A stretch of DNA of 64,000 nucleotides from Pseudomonadales bacterium (GCA_022825925.1 JAJDVW010000016.1:124001-188000); one strand, 5' to 3'; positions 32,264 through 41,435 are shown, counted from the stretch's first letter. Notes: generated by a model from the letters alone, not told the origin. Made by a program: numbers and translations.

Positions 32264-35200
32264 GTGCCGACCCCATCGGGAACCCCAACCCCCCAGGCCC
32301 GACGCGCGCCCCTCCGGCGGCGCGCCGCATGGTGGCCCGCGTTGCTAGCGCTAGCCGCGCTCGCCCTGCCCGCAGTAGCCGGAGACCCCCGCGACATCGT
32401 CTTCGACTGCCCCTGCAGCGCCGAGTGGACGGCCGGCCAGCCCGGCACCCCAGGCCAGTTGACCCTCACCTTCGGAGTACGCAGCTTCCGCCCCACCGAA
32501 AGCGGCCCGCTACGCCTCACCCGGGCGGATCTCCAACAGCAGGAACGCGAGTCCCCAACCGCCCAACCCGAATCCATCGCCCCGTCCCTCGAGCGCATCA
32601 CGGCCCTCACCACCCCACCCAGGCAACAACGCACCCTGACCCTCGACCGCCCACCCACCTCCCGCCCCATCGGCGTCGCCCTCTGGGAGCGCGTCGCGGA
32701 CCCGCCCGGCCCCGCCGACGACGACCGCGCCTGGCACTGGTCCGAGACCCTCGCCCTCTGGCCCGTCTCGGACACACGCGCAGACCGCATCGACTTCGTC
32801 GACATCCTCACCGACACCGACGGCGACGGCACGGGCGACGTCAACGAACGCCTGGCGGGCACCTCGCCCACGGACCCGGCGGACACCCCCGGCCCCTCCA
32901 CCATCGACGTCCTCGCCCTCTACGACAGGGGCTTCCGGGCCACCCAGGACGAGTATCCCTACCCACGCATCCAGCACGTGATGGCGGTCACCCGCGCGGT
33001 CTACGCCGACAGCGGCACGAACGTCCGGATGCGCTTGGTGGGCGCGAGCGAGGTACAGGTGAACCTGCTCGGGGAAATCGCCCCGGACGACACGGCAAGG
33101 CTCATGGAGCAACACGGCGCCGACCTGTACGTCCGTTTCGAAGGAGACCCGTTCGGGCTTCCGTCAGGGCTCTCCATCGAGTCCCCGACGAGCCGCGCGA
33201 CCATCGTCGGCGCCATGCAGCGCGGCGCCTGGCATGGCGACGATGCCGGCGGGGGCGCCTGCAGCGCCAACGCCAGCGCCCTGTGCACGGCGCACGGCCT
33301 GGGACACAACCTCGGCCTCGCCCACTCGGCCCGCCAGGGCGAGGCGCACGGCGCGTTCCGGTGGTCGCGCGGCCGGTACGTCGGCGAGTTCTGGGGCACG
33401 ATCATGTCGTACGGCCAGGGCGTGCTCGGCGGCGTCTTCTCCGACCCCGCCGTCGACTGCGGGGGCGTCCGCTGCGGCGTCCCGACCGACGAACCGGCCG
33501 GCGCCCACGCCGTACGGAGCCTCGACATCATCCGCTTCCAGGCCGCGGCGCACCGCGCCCCGCAGCCGGACTCGGACGGCGACGGCATCGTGGACCTGGC
33601 GGACGCCTTCCCGCGGGACCCCACGGACTGGCGGGACCGCGACGGCGACGGCATCGGTGACGTGGCGGACCCGGACGCCGACGGAGACGGCGTCGCCGAC
33701 GAGGACGACCGCTTCCCCTTCGATCCCAGCGAGTGGGAAGACCTGGACGGCGACGGCATCGGCGACAACATCGACTCGAACGTCGACGACATCGCCCCCT
33801 TCCGGGACCCGGCCCTGCGCGCCGCGGTGGAACGGGCCCTGGGCAAGGAGCCGGGCGCGCCCATCACTACGGAGGACCTGTTCGGGCTGACCACCCTCAC
33901 GGCGGCGCCGGGGCTCCCCGCGGAGGGCGTTCGAGACCTGACGGGACTGGAACTCGCCGCCAACCTCGCGGAACTGGAGATGTCCTTCCACCAGGTCGCC
34001 GACCTGTCGCCGCTCTCCGGCCTGAACCGGCTCGCGGTCCTCCACCTCACCGCCAACGAGGTCGCGGACCTCCGCCCGCTAAGGGGCCTCCCCAGGCTCC
34101 GGGAACTATGGCTGACCTACAACCCCGTCGTCGACCTGTCGCCCCTCGCGGAACTCCCCGACCTGCGTGCGCTCTACGTCGGCGGCCACGGCCACGTGAT
34201 CTCCGACCCCGCGCCCCTCGGTGAACTCGCGAACCTGGCCAGCCTGGTCGCCGACGGCGTCGGCGTCACCGACCTCGCGCTGCTGTCCGGCTTGACCCGG
34301 CTGACCTCGCTGTCGATCTCGAACAACCCCGTCGCCGACCTGTCCCCGCTTCCGGACCTGCGTCTCGGTTCGCTGGACGTCAGCGGCACCTCCCTGACGC
34401 TCGACGACCTGGCCTCCCTGCCACACCCCGGCGAGCTGTCCATCCTGCGGATCGCGAGGCTCGGCATCGACGACCTGTCGCCCCTGGCAGAGTTCCGCCA
34501 ACTCCGGACGCTGGACCTGCAGGACAACAGCGCCACGGACCTCGCGCCGCTACGCGATCTCGCCGACCTCCGATGGCTGAATGTCCAGAACAACCACGTG
34601 TCCGATGTCGGCCCCCTCCGGAATCTCACCGGCCTCGGCACCCTGAACCTGAGCGGCAACGGGCTCGTCGACGTCGCACCGCTCGCAACCCTGTCCGGAC
34701 TCTGGAACCTCGACCTGAGCGACAACGACATCGCCAACATCGCCCCGCTGGCCGACCTGCCGGAGCTGGCGTTCCTCGACCTGGGCAATAACCGCGTGTC
34801 CGACCTCTCTCCCCTGGCCGGCCTGCCGAGCGTCCGTTTCCTCACCCTGAGCCACAACGCGGTGTCGGACGTCAGCCCGCTGGCGGGCCTGTCCGGCCTG
34901 GCCTCGCTCCACCTGACCGGCAACGACGTCTCCGACATCGGCCCCCTCGTGCGCCGCGCACTCTGGGACCTGGACGGCGGCGGCGCCTTCCTGTTCGTCG
35001 ACGACAACCCCCTGGACGAGATTTCGCTCCAGGAACACATCCCCACCCTCGAGTCCTGGGGCGTCCGGGTCGTCGCGCCGTCGCCCTTCGGAACCCTCCT
35101 CGGAGAGGCCGTCGCCATCGCCGACCCGGTCCTCCACGCACTCGTCGCGCAGGCGGTGGCGGAGGACTTCGACCACGTGGACGGACCGGTCACCACGAGA

Positions 35201-37201
35201 TCCATAGCCCGGCTGGGACGCCTGCAAGCACGCAACGCGGGTGTCGCGGACCTCTCCGGACTGGAGGAAGCCACCGCGCTCCGCTCCGTCTACCTCGGTT
35301 CCAATCTCGTCTCCGACCTCACCCCCCTCGCGGCGCTCACCGCACTCGGCGCGCTGGACCTCACCAACAACCTGATCGGCGACCTCTCACCCCTGGTCGA
35401 CAACCCGGGCCTCGGCAGGGGCGACTGGATCTCCCTCACCGGCAACCCCCTGAGCGAAGAATCCCTCAACGTCCACGTCCCCGCGCTCCTGGACCGCGGC
35501 GTGCAGGTCGCCGTCGACGCCGTGCGGCTCTTCCTGCCGCCGGACACACGGGCCGCGAGCTTCGACGTCTCCGGCTATTTCGCCGCCACCCTCGGCAGCG
35601 GCGCGCGGACGACGGCCGCCGCGGACGGCTCCAGCGCCACCGCGGAGATCGTCGACGGCGCGGTTCATGTCGCCCTGAAAGACGCGTTGACCGGCGACGC
35701 GACGGGCCCGACCACGGTCACCGTCACGGCCACCGGCGCGGACGGCACGACCGAGCAACTGGCCTTCGACGTCTCCCTCCGCCAGGTAGTCGCCCTGTTC
35801 CCCTCCGCCGCGAACCCCGTCTATCAGGGCTTCGTCCGCGTCATCAACCACGCGCCCCGGGCGGGCAGGGTGGTCCTCCACGCCACGGACGACGAGGGCC
35901 GCCGAAGCGAGCCGCTGACGTTCGCGCTGGCGCCCGACGAGACCGTGCACTTCAACTCGCGGGACCTCGAGTACGGCAATCGCGCCAAGGGCCTGAACGG
36001 CCGCGTCGGCGCGGGCGCCGGCGACTGGCGTCTCGACTTCGGCAGCAACCTGGACATCGAGGCACTCGGTTACGCCCGCACCCGCGACGGCTTCGTCACC
36101 GCCCTCCACGACGTGGCCCTCCGAACGGGACACACGCGCGCCGTCGCCATTTTCAACCCCGGCAGCAACCAGGCGCAGGTGAGCCTGCTCCGGCTGGTCA
36201 ACCATGGCGACGAGCCCGCCGAGGTGACGGTCCGCGGCGTGGACGACGACGGCCATTCGCCCGGCGGCGCCGTGACGCTCACCCTTGGACCGGCCGCCGC
36301 GCGCACGATGATGGCCGCGGACCTCGAGTCCGGCACCGACACGGACGGCGCGCTCGGCGACGGCGCGGGCAAATGGCGCCTGGCGGTCGAGGCGCCGCAC
36401 GCCGTCTACGCCATGAGCCTCCTCGAGAGCCCCACCGGCCACCTCACGAACCTGTCGAGCGCCCCGGTCGTCCCCGTGGACGGGACACACGCGATTCCGC
36501 TCTTCCCGCCGGCCGCCGACCCGGACGGCCGCCAGGGCTTCGTGCGGGTAGTCAGCCGCACGGACCGGGACGGCACCGTGACCATCGCCGCCATCGACGA
36601 CTCGGGAGCGGACCGCGGCCACGTCACCCTCGCCCTCGGCGCGGGACGGACCGCGCACTTCAACTCGGAGGACCTCGAGCGCGGCAACGCAACGAAGGGA
36701 CTGACCGGCAGCGTCGGCGCGGGCACGGGCGACTGGCGCCTCGCCCTCGCCGCCGACGTGCCGATGGACGTGCTCGGCTACGTCCGCCACGCCGACGGCT
36801 TCCTCACCTCCATGCACGACCTCGCCCCGCGGGCGGGGACGCCGTCCGCGGACACACGCCACCGGATCGCCTTCTTCAACCCGGGCAGCAACTTCGCCCA
36901 GGTGAGCTCGCTCCGCCTCGTCAATCCCGGCCCGGAGGCAGCCGCGGTCACCATCACCGGACGCGACGACCGCGGCGCCTCCCCGGGCGACCCCGTCGAA
37001 CTGACGATTCCCGCGGGCGCGGCCCGCACCTACACCGCCGCGCAGCTCGAAGAGGGCGCGCCCGACCTGACCGGGGCACTCGGCGACGGCACTGGCAAGT
37101 GGCGCCTCGCCATCGCCTCGGACCGCCCGGTCTCCGCGATGAGCCTCCTCACGAGCCCCACCGGCCACCTCACGAACCTCTCCACCGCTCCCTTGCGCTG
37201 A
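32264..37201 (+). CDS. Large secreted protein: metalloprotease-like domain, calcium repeats, leucine-rich repeats, C-terminal modules
   Basis: 1645 residues from a GTG at 32264 with GAGGAAGG upstream. Order: signal peptide (residues about 20-40); reprolysin-like domain (about 210-430) whose zinc site reads TAHGLGHNLGLAHS followed by the Met-turn TIMSYG, so the three histidines remain but the catalytic Glu of HExxH is Gly; TSP3-type calcium repeats (DSDGDGIVDLADAFP and three more, about 440-510); some 18 SDS22-type leucine-rich repeats (for example LTANEVADLRPLRGL) to about residue 1090; an Ig-like stretch; then two tandem copies of a module with HFNSxDLExGN, GDWRL, FFNPGSN and SPTGHLTNLS. It is embedded in the T2SS cluster, so it is probably a T2SS substrate. 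Confidence 0.85.
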   Translation: MPTPSGTPTPQARRAPLRRRAAWWPALLALAALALPAVAGDPRDIVFDCPCSAEWTAGQPGTPGQLTLTFGVRSFRPTESGPLRLTRADLQQQERESPTAQPESIAPSLERITALTTPPRQQRTLTLDRPPTSRPIGVALWERVADPPGPADDDRAWHWSETLALWPVSDTRADRIDFVDILTDTDGDGTGDVNERLAGTSPTDPADTPGPSTIDVLALYDRGFRATQDEYPYPRIQHVMAVTRAVYADSGTNVRMRLVGASEVQVNLLGEIAPDDTARLMEQHGADLYVRFEGDPFGLPSGLSIESPTSRATIVGAMQRGAWHGDDAGGGACSANASALCTAHGLGHNLGLAHSARQGEAHGAFRWSRGRYVGEFWGTIMSYGQGVLGGVFSDPAVDCGGVRCGVPTDEPAGAHAVRSLDIIRFQAAAHRAPQPDSDGDGIVDLADAFPRDPTDWRDRDGDGIGDVADPDADGDGVADEDDRFPFDPSEWEDLDGDGIGDNIDSNVDDIAPFRDPALRAAVERALGKEPGAPITTEDLFGLTTLTAAPGLPAEGVRDLTGLELAANLAELEMSFHQVADLSPLSGLNRLAVLHLTANEVADLRPLRGLPRLRELWLTYNPVVDLSPLAELPDLRALYVGGHGHVISDPAPLGELANLASLVADGVGVTDLALLSGLTRLTSLSISNNPVADLSPLPDLRLGSLDVSGTSLTLDDLASLPHPGELSILRIARLGIDDLSPLAEFRQLRTLDLQDNSATDLAPLRDLADLRWLNVQNNHVSDVGPLRNLTGLGTLNLSGNGLVDVAPLATLSGLWNLDLSDNDIANIAPLADLPELAFLDLGNNRVSDLSPLAGLPSVRFLTLSHNAVSDVSPLAGLSGLASLHLTGNDVSDIGPLVRRALWDLDGGGAFLFVDDNPLDEISLQEHIPTLESWGVRVVAPSPFGTLLGEAVAIADPVLHALVAQAVAEDFDHVDGPVTTRSIARLGRLQARNAGVADLSGLEEATALRSVYLGSNLVSDLTPLAALTALGALDLTNNLIGDLSPLVDNPGLGRGDWISLTGNPLSEESLNVHVPALLDRGVQVAVDAVRLFLPPDTRAASFDVSGYFAATLGSGARTTAAADGSSATAEIVDGAVHVALKDALTGDATGPTTVTVTATGADGTTEQLAFDVSLRQVVALFPSAANPVYQGFVRVINHAPRAGRVVLHATDDEGRRSEPLTFALAPDETVHFNSRDLEYGNRAKGLNGRVGAGAGDWRLDFGSNLDIEALGYARTRDGFVTALHDVALRTGHTRAVAIFNPGSNQAQVSLLRLVNHGDEPAEVTVRGVDDDGHSPGGAVTLTLGPAAARTMMAADLESGTDTDGALGDGAGKWRLAVEAPHAVYAMSLLESPTGHLTNLSSAPVVPVDGTHAIPLFPPAADPDGRQGFVRVVSRTDRDGTVTIAAIDDSGADRGHVTLALGAGRTAHFNSEDLERGNATKGLTGSVGAGTGDWRLALAADVPMDVLGYVRHADGFLTSMHDLAPRAGTPSADTRHRIAFFNPGSNFAQVSSLRLVNPGPEAAAVTITGRDDRGASPGDPVELTIPAGAARTYTAAQLEEGAPDLTGALGDGTGKWRLAIASDRPVSAMSLLTSPTGHLTNLSTAPLR

Positions 37202-37202
37202 C

Positions 37203-37335
37203 GGGGCACGCGCGAAAAACGTCCCCTGCAAAGGTGGGCCGAGCCCGCCCGCCCGAGTGTGGGCATTCGCCCGCGTGGGCCAGAACTCGCGTGTGTCCCG
37301 GTTGCATGCGCGGTTGCATGCGCGGTTCCATGCAC
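37203..37335 (+). repeat. REP-like element after the LRR gene, with 12-base tandem repeats
   Basis: Begins two bases after the stop with GGGGCACGCGCGAAAAACG, related to the doublet unit before gspJ. It ends with CGCGTGTGTCCCGG (37288-37301) in inverted orientation, followed by three tandem copies of GGTTGCATGCGC-like 12-mers. Confidence 0.7.
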
Positions 37336-37523
37336 GCTGGCCGCCTGCATCGGCTCACAGCCGCCCGGGCGCCGCGCCCACACGATCTTCGGAAATGGCT
37401 GGCAGACATCCGCGTGTCGTTGTCGTGAGATGGCGCTGGCCGCGTCCGGGCTCCGGCACGACGGTCGGGGCAGGCCCCAAGCGCCTGCCGAACACATTCG
37501 CTATGCTCCGGAGGAGGGACCCC

Positions 37524-38021
37524 ATGAGCCAACCCGTGGTAGACACGCTGCAACTCTCTGACGCTTTTCGGAAGACCGGCATGGAATCCGAACAGGCCGA
37601 AGGCATGGCCCGCGCACTCGGCGAGGAACTCGGCGAACACGTGGCGGTAAAGGGAGACCTGCAGTCCGGATTCCGGCAAGTCCGCAGCGACCTCCGCGCC
37701 GAGATCCAGCAGGTCCGCGGCGATCTCGGCGCCGAGATCCAGCAGGTGCGTGCCGAGGTCCGGCAGGTGCGCAGCGACCTCGGCGCCGAGATCCAGCAGG
37801 TGCGCTGCGATCTCGAAGCGAAGATCCAAGCGGTGGACAACAAGGTCGACGTGCTGCGAGCCGAAGTCTCCGCCAAGATCGACGGCCTCAACTGGAAGCT
37901 GACCTTCCTGGTCGGCGGATTCGGGTTGCTTCTGACCGTGCTTACGGTCGTCAGCGGCATGGGTCTCCTCGACCGCGCGCCGCCGGCCTCGCACTCCGTG
38001 TCGGAGAACCGGCCCCTGTAG
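37524..38021 (+). CDS. Membrane-anchored coiled-coil protein
   Basis: 165 residues from the ATG at 37524, which has GGAGGAGGG at about 5 bases; the ATG at 37503 lies before this site. After MSQPVVDTLQLSDAFRKTGM come heptad-rich 11-residue repeats (EIQQVRSDLGA type) and a C-terminal membrane helix (LTFLVGGFGLLLTVLTVVSGM). The layout resembles DUF1640/CCDC90-type small membrane coiled-coil proteins. I cannot name a function. It sits between the LRR gene and gspL in the same orientation and is paralogous to the next gene. Confidence 0.7.
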   Translation: MSQPVVDTLQLSDAFRKTGMESEQAEGMARALGEELGEHVAVKGDLQSGFRQVRSDLRAEIQQVRGDLGAEIQQVRAEVRQVRSDLGAEIQQVRCDLEAKIQAVDNKVDVLRAEVSAKIDGLNWKLTFLVGGFGLLLTVLTVVSGMGLLDRAPPASHSVSENRPL

Positions 38022-38231
38022 CCGTTCGCGCCGCCGTCGGATCCCGGTCTATCGCAGGGCAGGGGTGACGCTTCTCGTCTCCCCTGCCGAACTCACGCAA
38101 GACGACCGGCCGGAACATCTTGGGGACGGCTCTGGCGTCGCCCGCGTCGGAATTCCTTGGGCCGTCGAACCGAGACGGGCAAGCCCGTCCCCTACGGTCC
38201 CGTATTCGCTATGCTCTGGAGGAGGGACCCC
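38022..38231 (+). other. Intergenic region between the coiled-coil paralogues
   Basis: 210 bases without a gene. It holds a GTAG-type palindrome (38174-38195) and, at its end, a copy of the upstream region also found before 37524 (TCGCTATGCTC then GGAGGAGGG or similar). Confidence 0.5.
38174..38195 (-). repeat. REP-like palindrome headed by GTAG
   Basis: On the minus strand GTAG, two G, then GACGGGC, a 2-base loop and GCCCGTC: a perfect 7-base stem. It is the same layout as the elements at 13019 and 27918. Confidence 0.65.
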
Positions 38232-38696
38232 ATGAGCCAACCGATGGTAGACACGCTGCAACTTTCTGACGCCTTCCGGAAGACCGGCATGGAACCCGAA
38301 CAGGCCGAAGGCATGGCGCGCGCCCTCGGCGAGGAACCCGGAGCCCACGTCGTCGCGCAGGGCGACCTCCAGGCAGGATTCCGGGAGGTGCGCGGCGAGA
38401 TCGAGGCCGTGGACCACCGGTTGGCGCTTGCGCGAACCGAACTCGGCGGCGAGATTCGGGCCCTCGACGGCAAGATCGAGGGCGTCGGGACGGAACTGGA
38501 CGCCAAGCTCGATGCCCTCCACGCCACCATGAAGATCGTCGGCACGGCCGTCGGCCTGGCCATCGCCTTGCTCGGGTTCGTCGCGGGAACCGCCGTCCCA
38601 AGATCCCCGGCGCCCGCCCAATGGTACGCCCCACCTCAGGCGACGGTCCCCGCCGCGCCCGCCGCAGCAGAGGCGGCACGCACCTCCATGCCGTAG
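38232..38696 (+). CDS. Membrane-anchored coiled-coil protein, paralogue of the preceding gene
   Basis: 154 residues. The first 45 residues (MSQPMVDTLQLSDAFRKTGM, EQAEGMARALGEE) and the ribosome-binding region are almost identical to the gene at 37524, while the coiled coil is shorter and of different sequence (EIRALDGKIEGVGTELDAKL). A membrane helix (TAVGLAIALLGFVAG) is followed by a 40-residue Ala/Pro tail. A recent duplication of the 5' half with exchange or divergence of the 3' half explains the pattern. Function unknown. Confidence 0.68.
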   Translation: MSQPMVDTLQLSDAFRKTGMEPEQAEGMARALGEEPGAHVVAQGDLQAGFREVRGEIEAVDHRLALARTELGGEIRALDGKIEGVGTELDAKLDALHATMKIVGTAVGLAIALLGFVAGTAVPRSPAPAQWYAPPQATVPAAPAAAEAARTSMP

Positions 38697-39119
38697 CCGG
38701 AAGCCGAACAAAGCGTCCCCCCGCACTCCCCGGAGCGGCCAAACCCGCAGCCAGGCACACCCTCCGCCTCCTTCCGAGAAGGACCCCGTCCCCCGCGAGC
38801 CGATCCGCACCACCCGACACCCACCAAATCCCCCATCCCACCGCCGGCCCCGGAGGTATAATCGGCACACCATGCATCCGGAGGCGCAGACCGCATTGCC
38901 GGGGGTGGAAAGACGCACGCGTGACCCGCGCACCGGGCGCGCGCAGACAACGTTCCCGCGCCGGGCGCGCCGTCCCGACGGTACGCCCCCCGGACGCCAC
39001 GCACCGCTTTGCGTGCGCCCGAGCCCCCGCCGCGCCGCCGCGGACCTCCGGCATCGCCGGCCCCCGGGCCCCGATCCGGAAGGAGTACGGACATCCGCAA
39101 CCTGTCGCTGACGTGGCCG
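38697..39119 (+). other. Region upstream of gspL
   Basis: About 420 bases with no gene I can support, although frames are open because of the high GC content. AAGGAG at 39080-39085 is a good ribosome-binding site whose ideal start position (39093) is an ATC in frame with gspL. Confidence 0.4.
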
Positions 39120-40211
39120 ATGCGCCTCGCCGCCCTGCGACGGCGCTTCTCCAACCGGCCGAACTTCGTCCAGACCCGGGACGGCGTGGAACGGCTCGCC
39201 GTGCGCTCCGCCCATCCCCACTGGATCGTCGGCCGCGGCCTTTGCATGTACCGCCGCCACGACTTCGCGAACGTCCCGAAGAGCCGCCGCCGCGCCGCCG
39301 TCGAACTGCAGCTCCCGGTCTGGAGCCCGTTCCGCCGCACGGGCCACCACACCGTCTGGCAAGGCTCCGAAGCCATGGTCTGGTTCTGGGACGAAGATGC
39401 CGTCGCGGAGGTCCAGCACGCGTTCCGCACCACCCCCGCGGGCCGCGACGCCCCGCCCACGGAAGACCTCCACGTCCTCCCCGAAACCGTCTTCCTGCCC
39501 CGCCAGGACGATGGCGTCCGCCTGCAGCCCTGCCGCGCCGGCTGCGAACTGCAACACTGGCGCGACGGCGTCCTGGAAGACGCCTTCTGGTACCCGGACC
39601 GCCCGGACGCCGACCAGCTCGACAGCTTCCTCGCTCGCCCGGGCGTACCCGACGCGGTCGCCGCGCGGCTGGTCCAGAACGGTGCCGCGCAAGCCCTCCG
39701 CCCGGAACATGCCGCAGAACCCTGGGCGAGCCCGGTCGCGCCCGCCGACTGGCTGCAGTCCAACGAACGGGCCACCGCCGCCGCCGCCATCCTGCTCCTC
39801 GCCGTCGTCGCCGTCTGGCAGGAAGCCCGCTACTGGAAGATCGACGGCTTGGCCGCCACGGCGCAGGCTGAGTTCGACACCCAGCAGGAAGCCCTCGCCC
39901 CCGTCCTTGCCACCCGCGACGAGATCCTTTCACTGTCCCGCCGCAGCGACGCTATGACGACCGTCCTCAACGCGCCCTCCCAGGCCCATCTCATGGGTCT
40001 TGTGGACCAGGCCATCCCTGGTGAGTCCGCGCGCTTCGCCGAGTGGACCTACCAGCAGGGCGAACTCGAGATCCTCGTCACCGACGACGATGCCCTCGAC
40101 CCCGTCGCCTACGTCCGCGCTCTGGAGGCGGTACCCCGCTTCGAGGCTGTGCGGGTCGGCCGCGCGTCCCGCCCGGGCAGCGTCGAGATCGCCTTGCGGG
40201 TGCGCCCGTGA
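39120..40211 (+). CDS. gspL: Type II secretion protein GspL (PilM/PilN-like)
   Basis: About 363 residues. A cytoplasmic part (residues 1-230) with weak actin-like features is followed by one membrane helix (AAAAILLLAVVAVWQ, about 225-240), a coiled-coil stretch and a ferredoxin-like periplasmic domain (FAEWTYQQGELEILV, RPGSVEIALRV). GspL anchors GspE to the platform. The identity rests on position before gspM and on this architecture. The first ATG at 39120 lacks a ribosome-binding site; a good one lies upstream at 39080 but points to an ATC codon. The stop overlaps gspM (GTGA). Confidence 0.72.
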   Translation: MRLAALRRRFSNRPNFVQTRDGVERLAVRSAHPHWIVGRGLCMYRRHDFANVPKSRRRAAVELQLPVWSPFRRTGHHTVWQGSEAMVWFWDEDAVAEVQHAFRTTPAGRDAPPTEDLHVLPETVFLPRQDDGVRLQPCRAGCELQHWRDGVLEDAFWYPDRPDADQLDSFLARPGVPDAVAARLVQNGAAQALRPEHAAEPWASPVAPADWLQSNERATAAAAILLLAVVAVWQEARYWKIDGLAATAQAEFDTQQEALAPVLATRDEILSLSRRSDAMTTVLNAPSQAHLMGLVDQAIPGESARFAEWTYQQGELEILVTDDDALDPVAYVRALEAVPRFEAVRVGRASRPGSVEIALRVRP

Positions 40212-40798
40212 ACGCCCTGGCCGTGGCACTCGCCCGCCTCCGCGCGCAACTCGCCGCGAACGCGCGCCTGCGGGCCGGCGCGTGGGCCATCGCCGCGATC
40301 CTGGCCGTCTACGGCCTGCTCGTGCAGTCCGACCGCGTCGAGGTCGCCTACGCCACCTATACCGCCGACGCCGAGCGCCTTACGCGTGCCCGGGCGCTCC
40401 TCACCCGCGACGACCTGCCCGCGCTCCGCGAGGACGAACGCGAACGCGACGGCAGCCTCACCGAACGTTTCTGGCACGCGGAGACCCAGGGCCTCGCCCA
40501 GGCGCAACTCCAGGCCGCCATCAGCGACATCGTGGGGGACCTCGAGTTCCGGAGCCCCCGCATCCAGTCCGGCGCCATCCTGCCCGTCGACTACGCCCCG
40601 GGTCTGTGGCGCGTGCAGGCGCAGTTCAACGGCATCTACGAACCCGGTTCCGAGCTCCTGGCCCTGCACGCCCTCGCCACGTACCCGAAGAAGCTCGTCG
40701 TCGATCGCCTCGATCTGCGCCGCCGCGACCGGCGCATGACGCTGCTCGTTTCCGCCTGGTTCGCTGGCATCAAGGACGCGGAACCCGAAGGGAGGTAA
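40208..40798 (+). CDS. gspM: Type II secretion protein GspM-like
   Basis: 196 residues from a GTG overlapping the gspL stop. It has a short cytoplasmic N-terminus, one membrane helix (AWAIAAILAVYGLLV, about residues 25-40), a helical linker and a periplasmic ferredoxin-like fold (LWRVQAQFNGIYEPGSEL, MTLLVSAWFAGI). GspM pairs with GspL in the inner-membrane platform. Assignment depends on gene order and architecture, since GspM sequences are poorly conserved. Confidence 0.7.
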   Translation: MNALAVALARLRAQLAANARLRAGAWAIAAILAVYGLLVQSDRVEVAYATYTADAERLTRARALLTRDDLPALREDERERDGSLTERFWHAETQGLAQAQLQAAISDIVGDLEFRSPRIQSGAILPVDYAPGLWRVQAQFNGIYEPGSELLALHALATYPKKLVVDRLDLRRRDRRMTLLVSAWFAGIKDAEPEGR

Positions 40799-40801
40799 CC
40801 C

Positions 40802-41419
40802 ATGGCCGAAGGCACCCCAACGTCGAGTGGCCCGGCCCGGCCGGTCGCTGACGCCCTGCGAAGCAACCGCAAGCCGCTCACCGCCGCTGTGGGTGTGTGT
40901 GTTGCCGCCCTCGTCGCCGCCCTTGCGATCCCGGTCGACCTGCCGGACGCCGGTGGCACCGACACCCGAGACAGTCTAGGCAGCCAGCCCGTGAAGCTGG
41001 CCCCCGCTGAGGATCTCGCGGCGTTTGCCGCGAGCCGCCGCTGGGGCGGGGATGCGTTCGAGGACCTCGAGGCCCGCCGCCGCGCGGCCGAAGCCGACTC
41101 GGACGCGGACGCTGCGCGCCGCGATCGCATGGGTTTCGTGGGCAGTACGGCCACCCCGGGCGACCGCGTCGTCCTCCTCACCCTCCCGGGAGGCGAGGTC
41201 GCCCGCATCCGCGCGGGCGGCGAGCTCCCCGATGGCCGGAAGGTGTCCTCGGCCACGGGCACCACGGCGACGCTGTCGGGCCGGCCAGGAGAGCAGGAGG
41301 AACTGCAGTTGTTCCCCAGGGACGCAAGTGCCCTGCCCGTACCGCCGCGGGAGGGCGATGCTTCGGCGACCAACGAAGCCGAGGCCGATCCAAACGCCCT
41401 ACCGGATGCCCCGTGGTAG
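40802..41419 (+). CDS. GspC/PilP-like inner-membrane protein
   Basis: 205 residues with GGAGG before the ATG. One membrane helix near residues 28-46 (LTAAVGVCVAALVAALAI), a polar linker, then a small beta domain (RVVLLTLPGGEVARIRAG, LPDGRKVSSATGTTATL) of the kind seen in the HR domain of GspC or in PilP, which contacts the secretin. It lies between gspM and the secretin gene and is the only candidate for a GspC role in this cluster. The C-terminal 40 residues are low-complexity. A GspN role is the alternative. Confidence 0.6.
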   Translation: MAEGTPTSSGPARPVADALRSNRKPLTAAVGVCVAALVAALAIPVDLPDAGGTDTRDSLGSQPVKLAPAEDLAAFAASRRWGGDAFEDLEARRRAAEADSDADAARRDRMGFVGSTATPGDRVVLLTLPGGEVARIRAGGELPDGRKVSSATGTTATLSGRPGEQEELQLFPRDASALPVPPREGDASATNEAEADPNALPDAPW

Positions 41420-41435
41420 GAGACGGACACGACCC

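Noticed and set aside
40890-40915. GTGTGTGTGTT run near the start of the GspC-like gene as a phase-variable tract
   Set aside because: Too short and imperfect (five dinucleotides at most) to support slippage switching.
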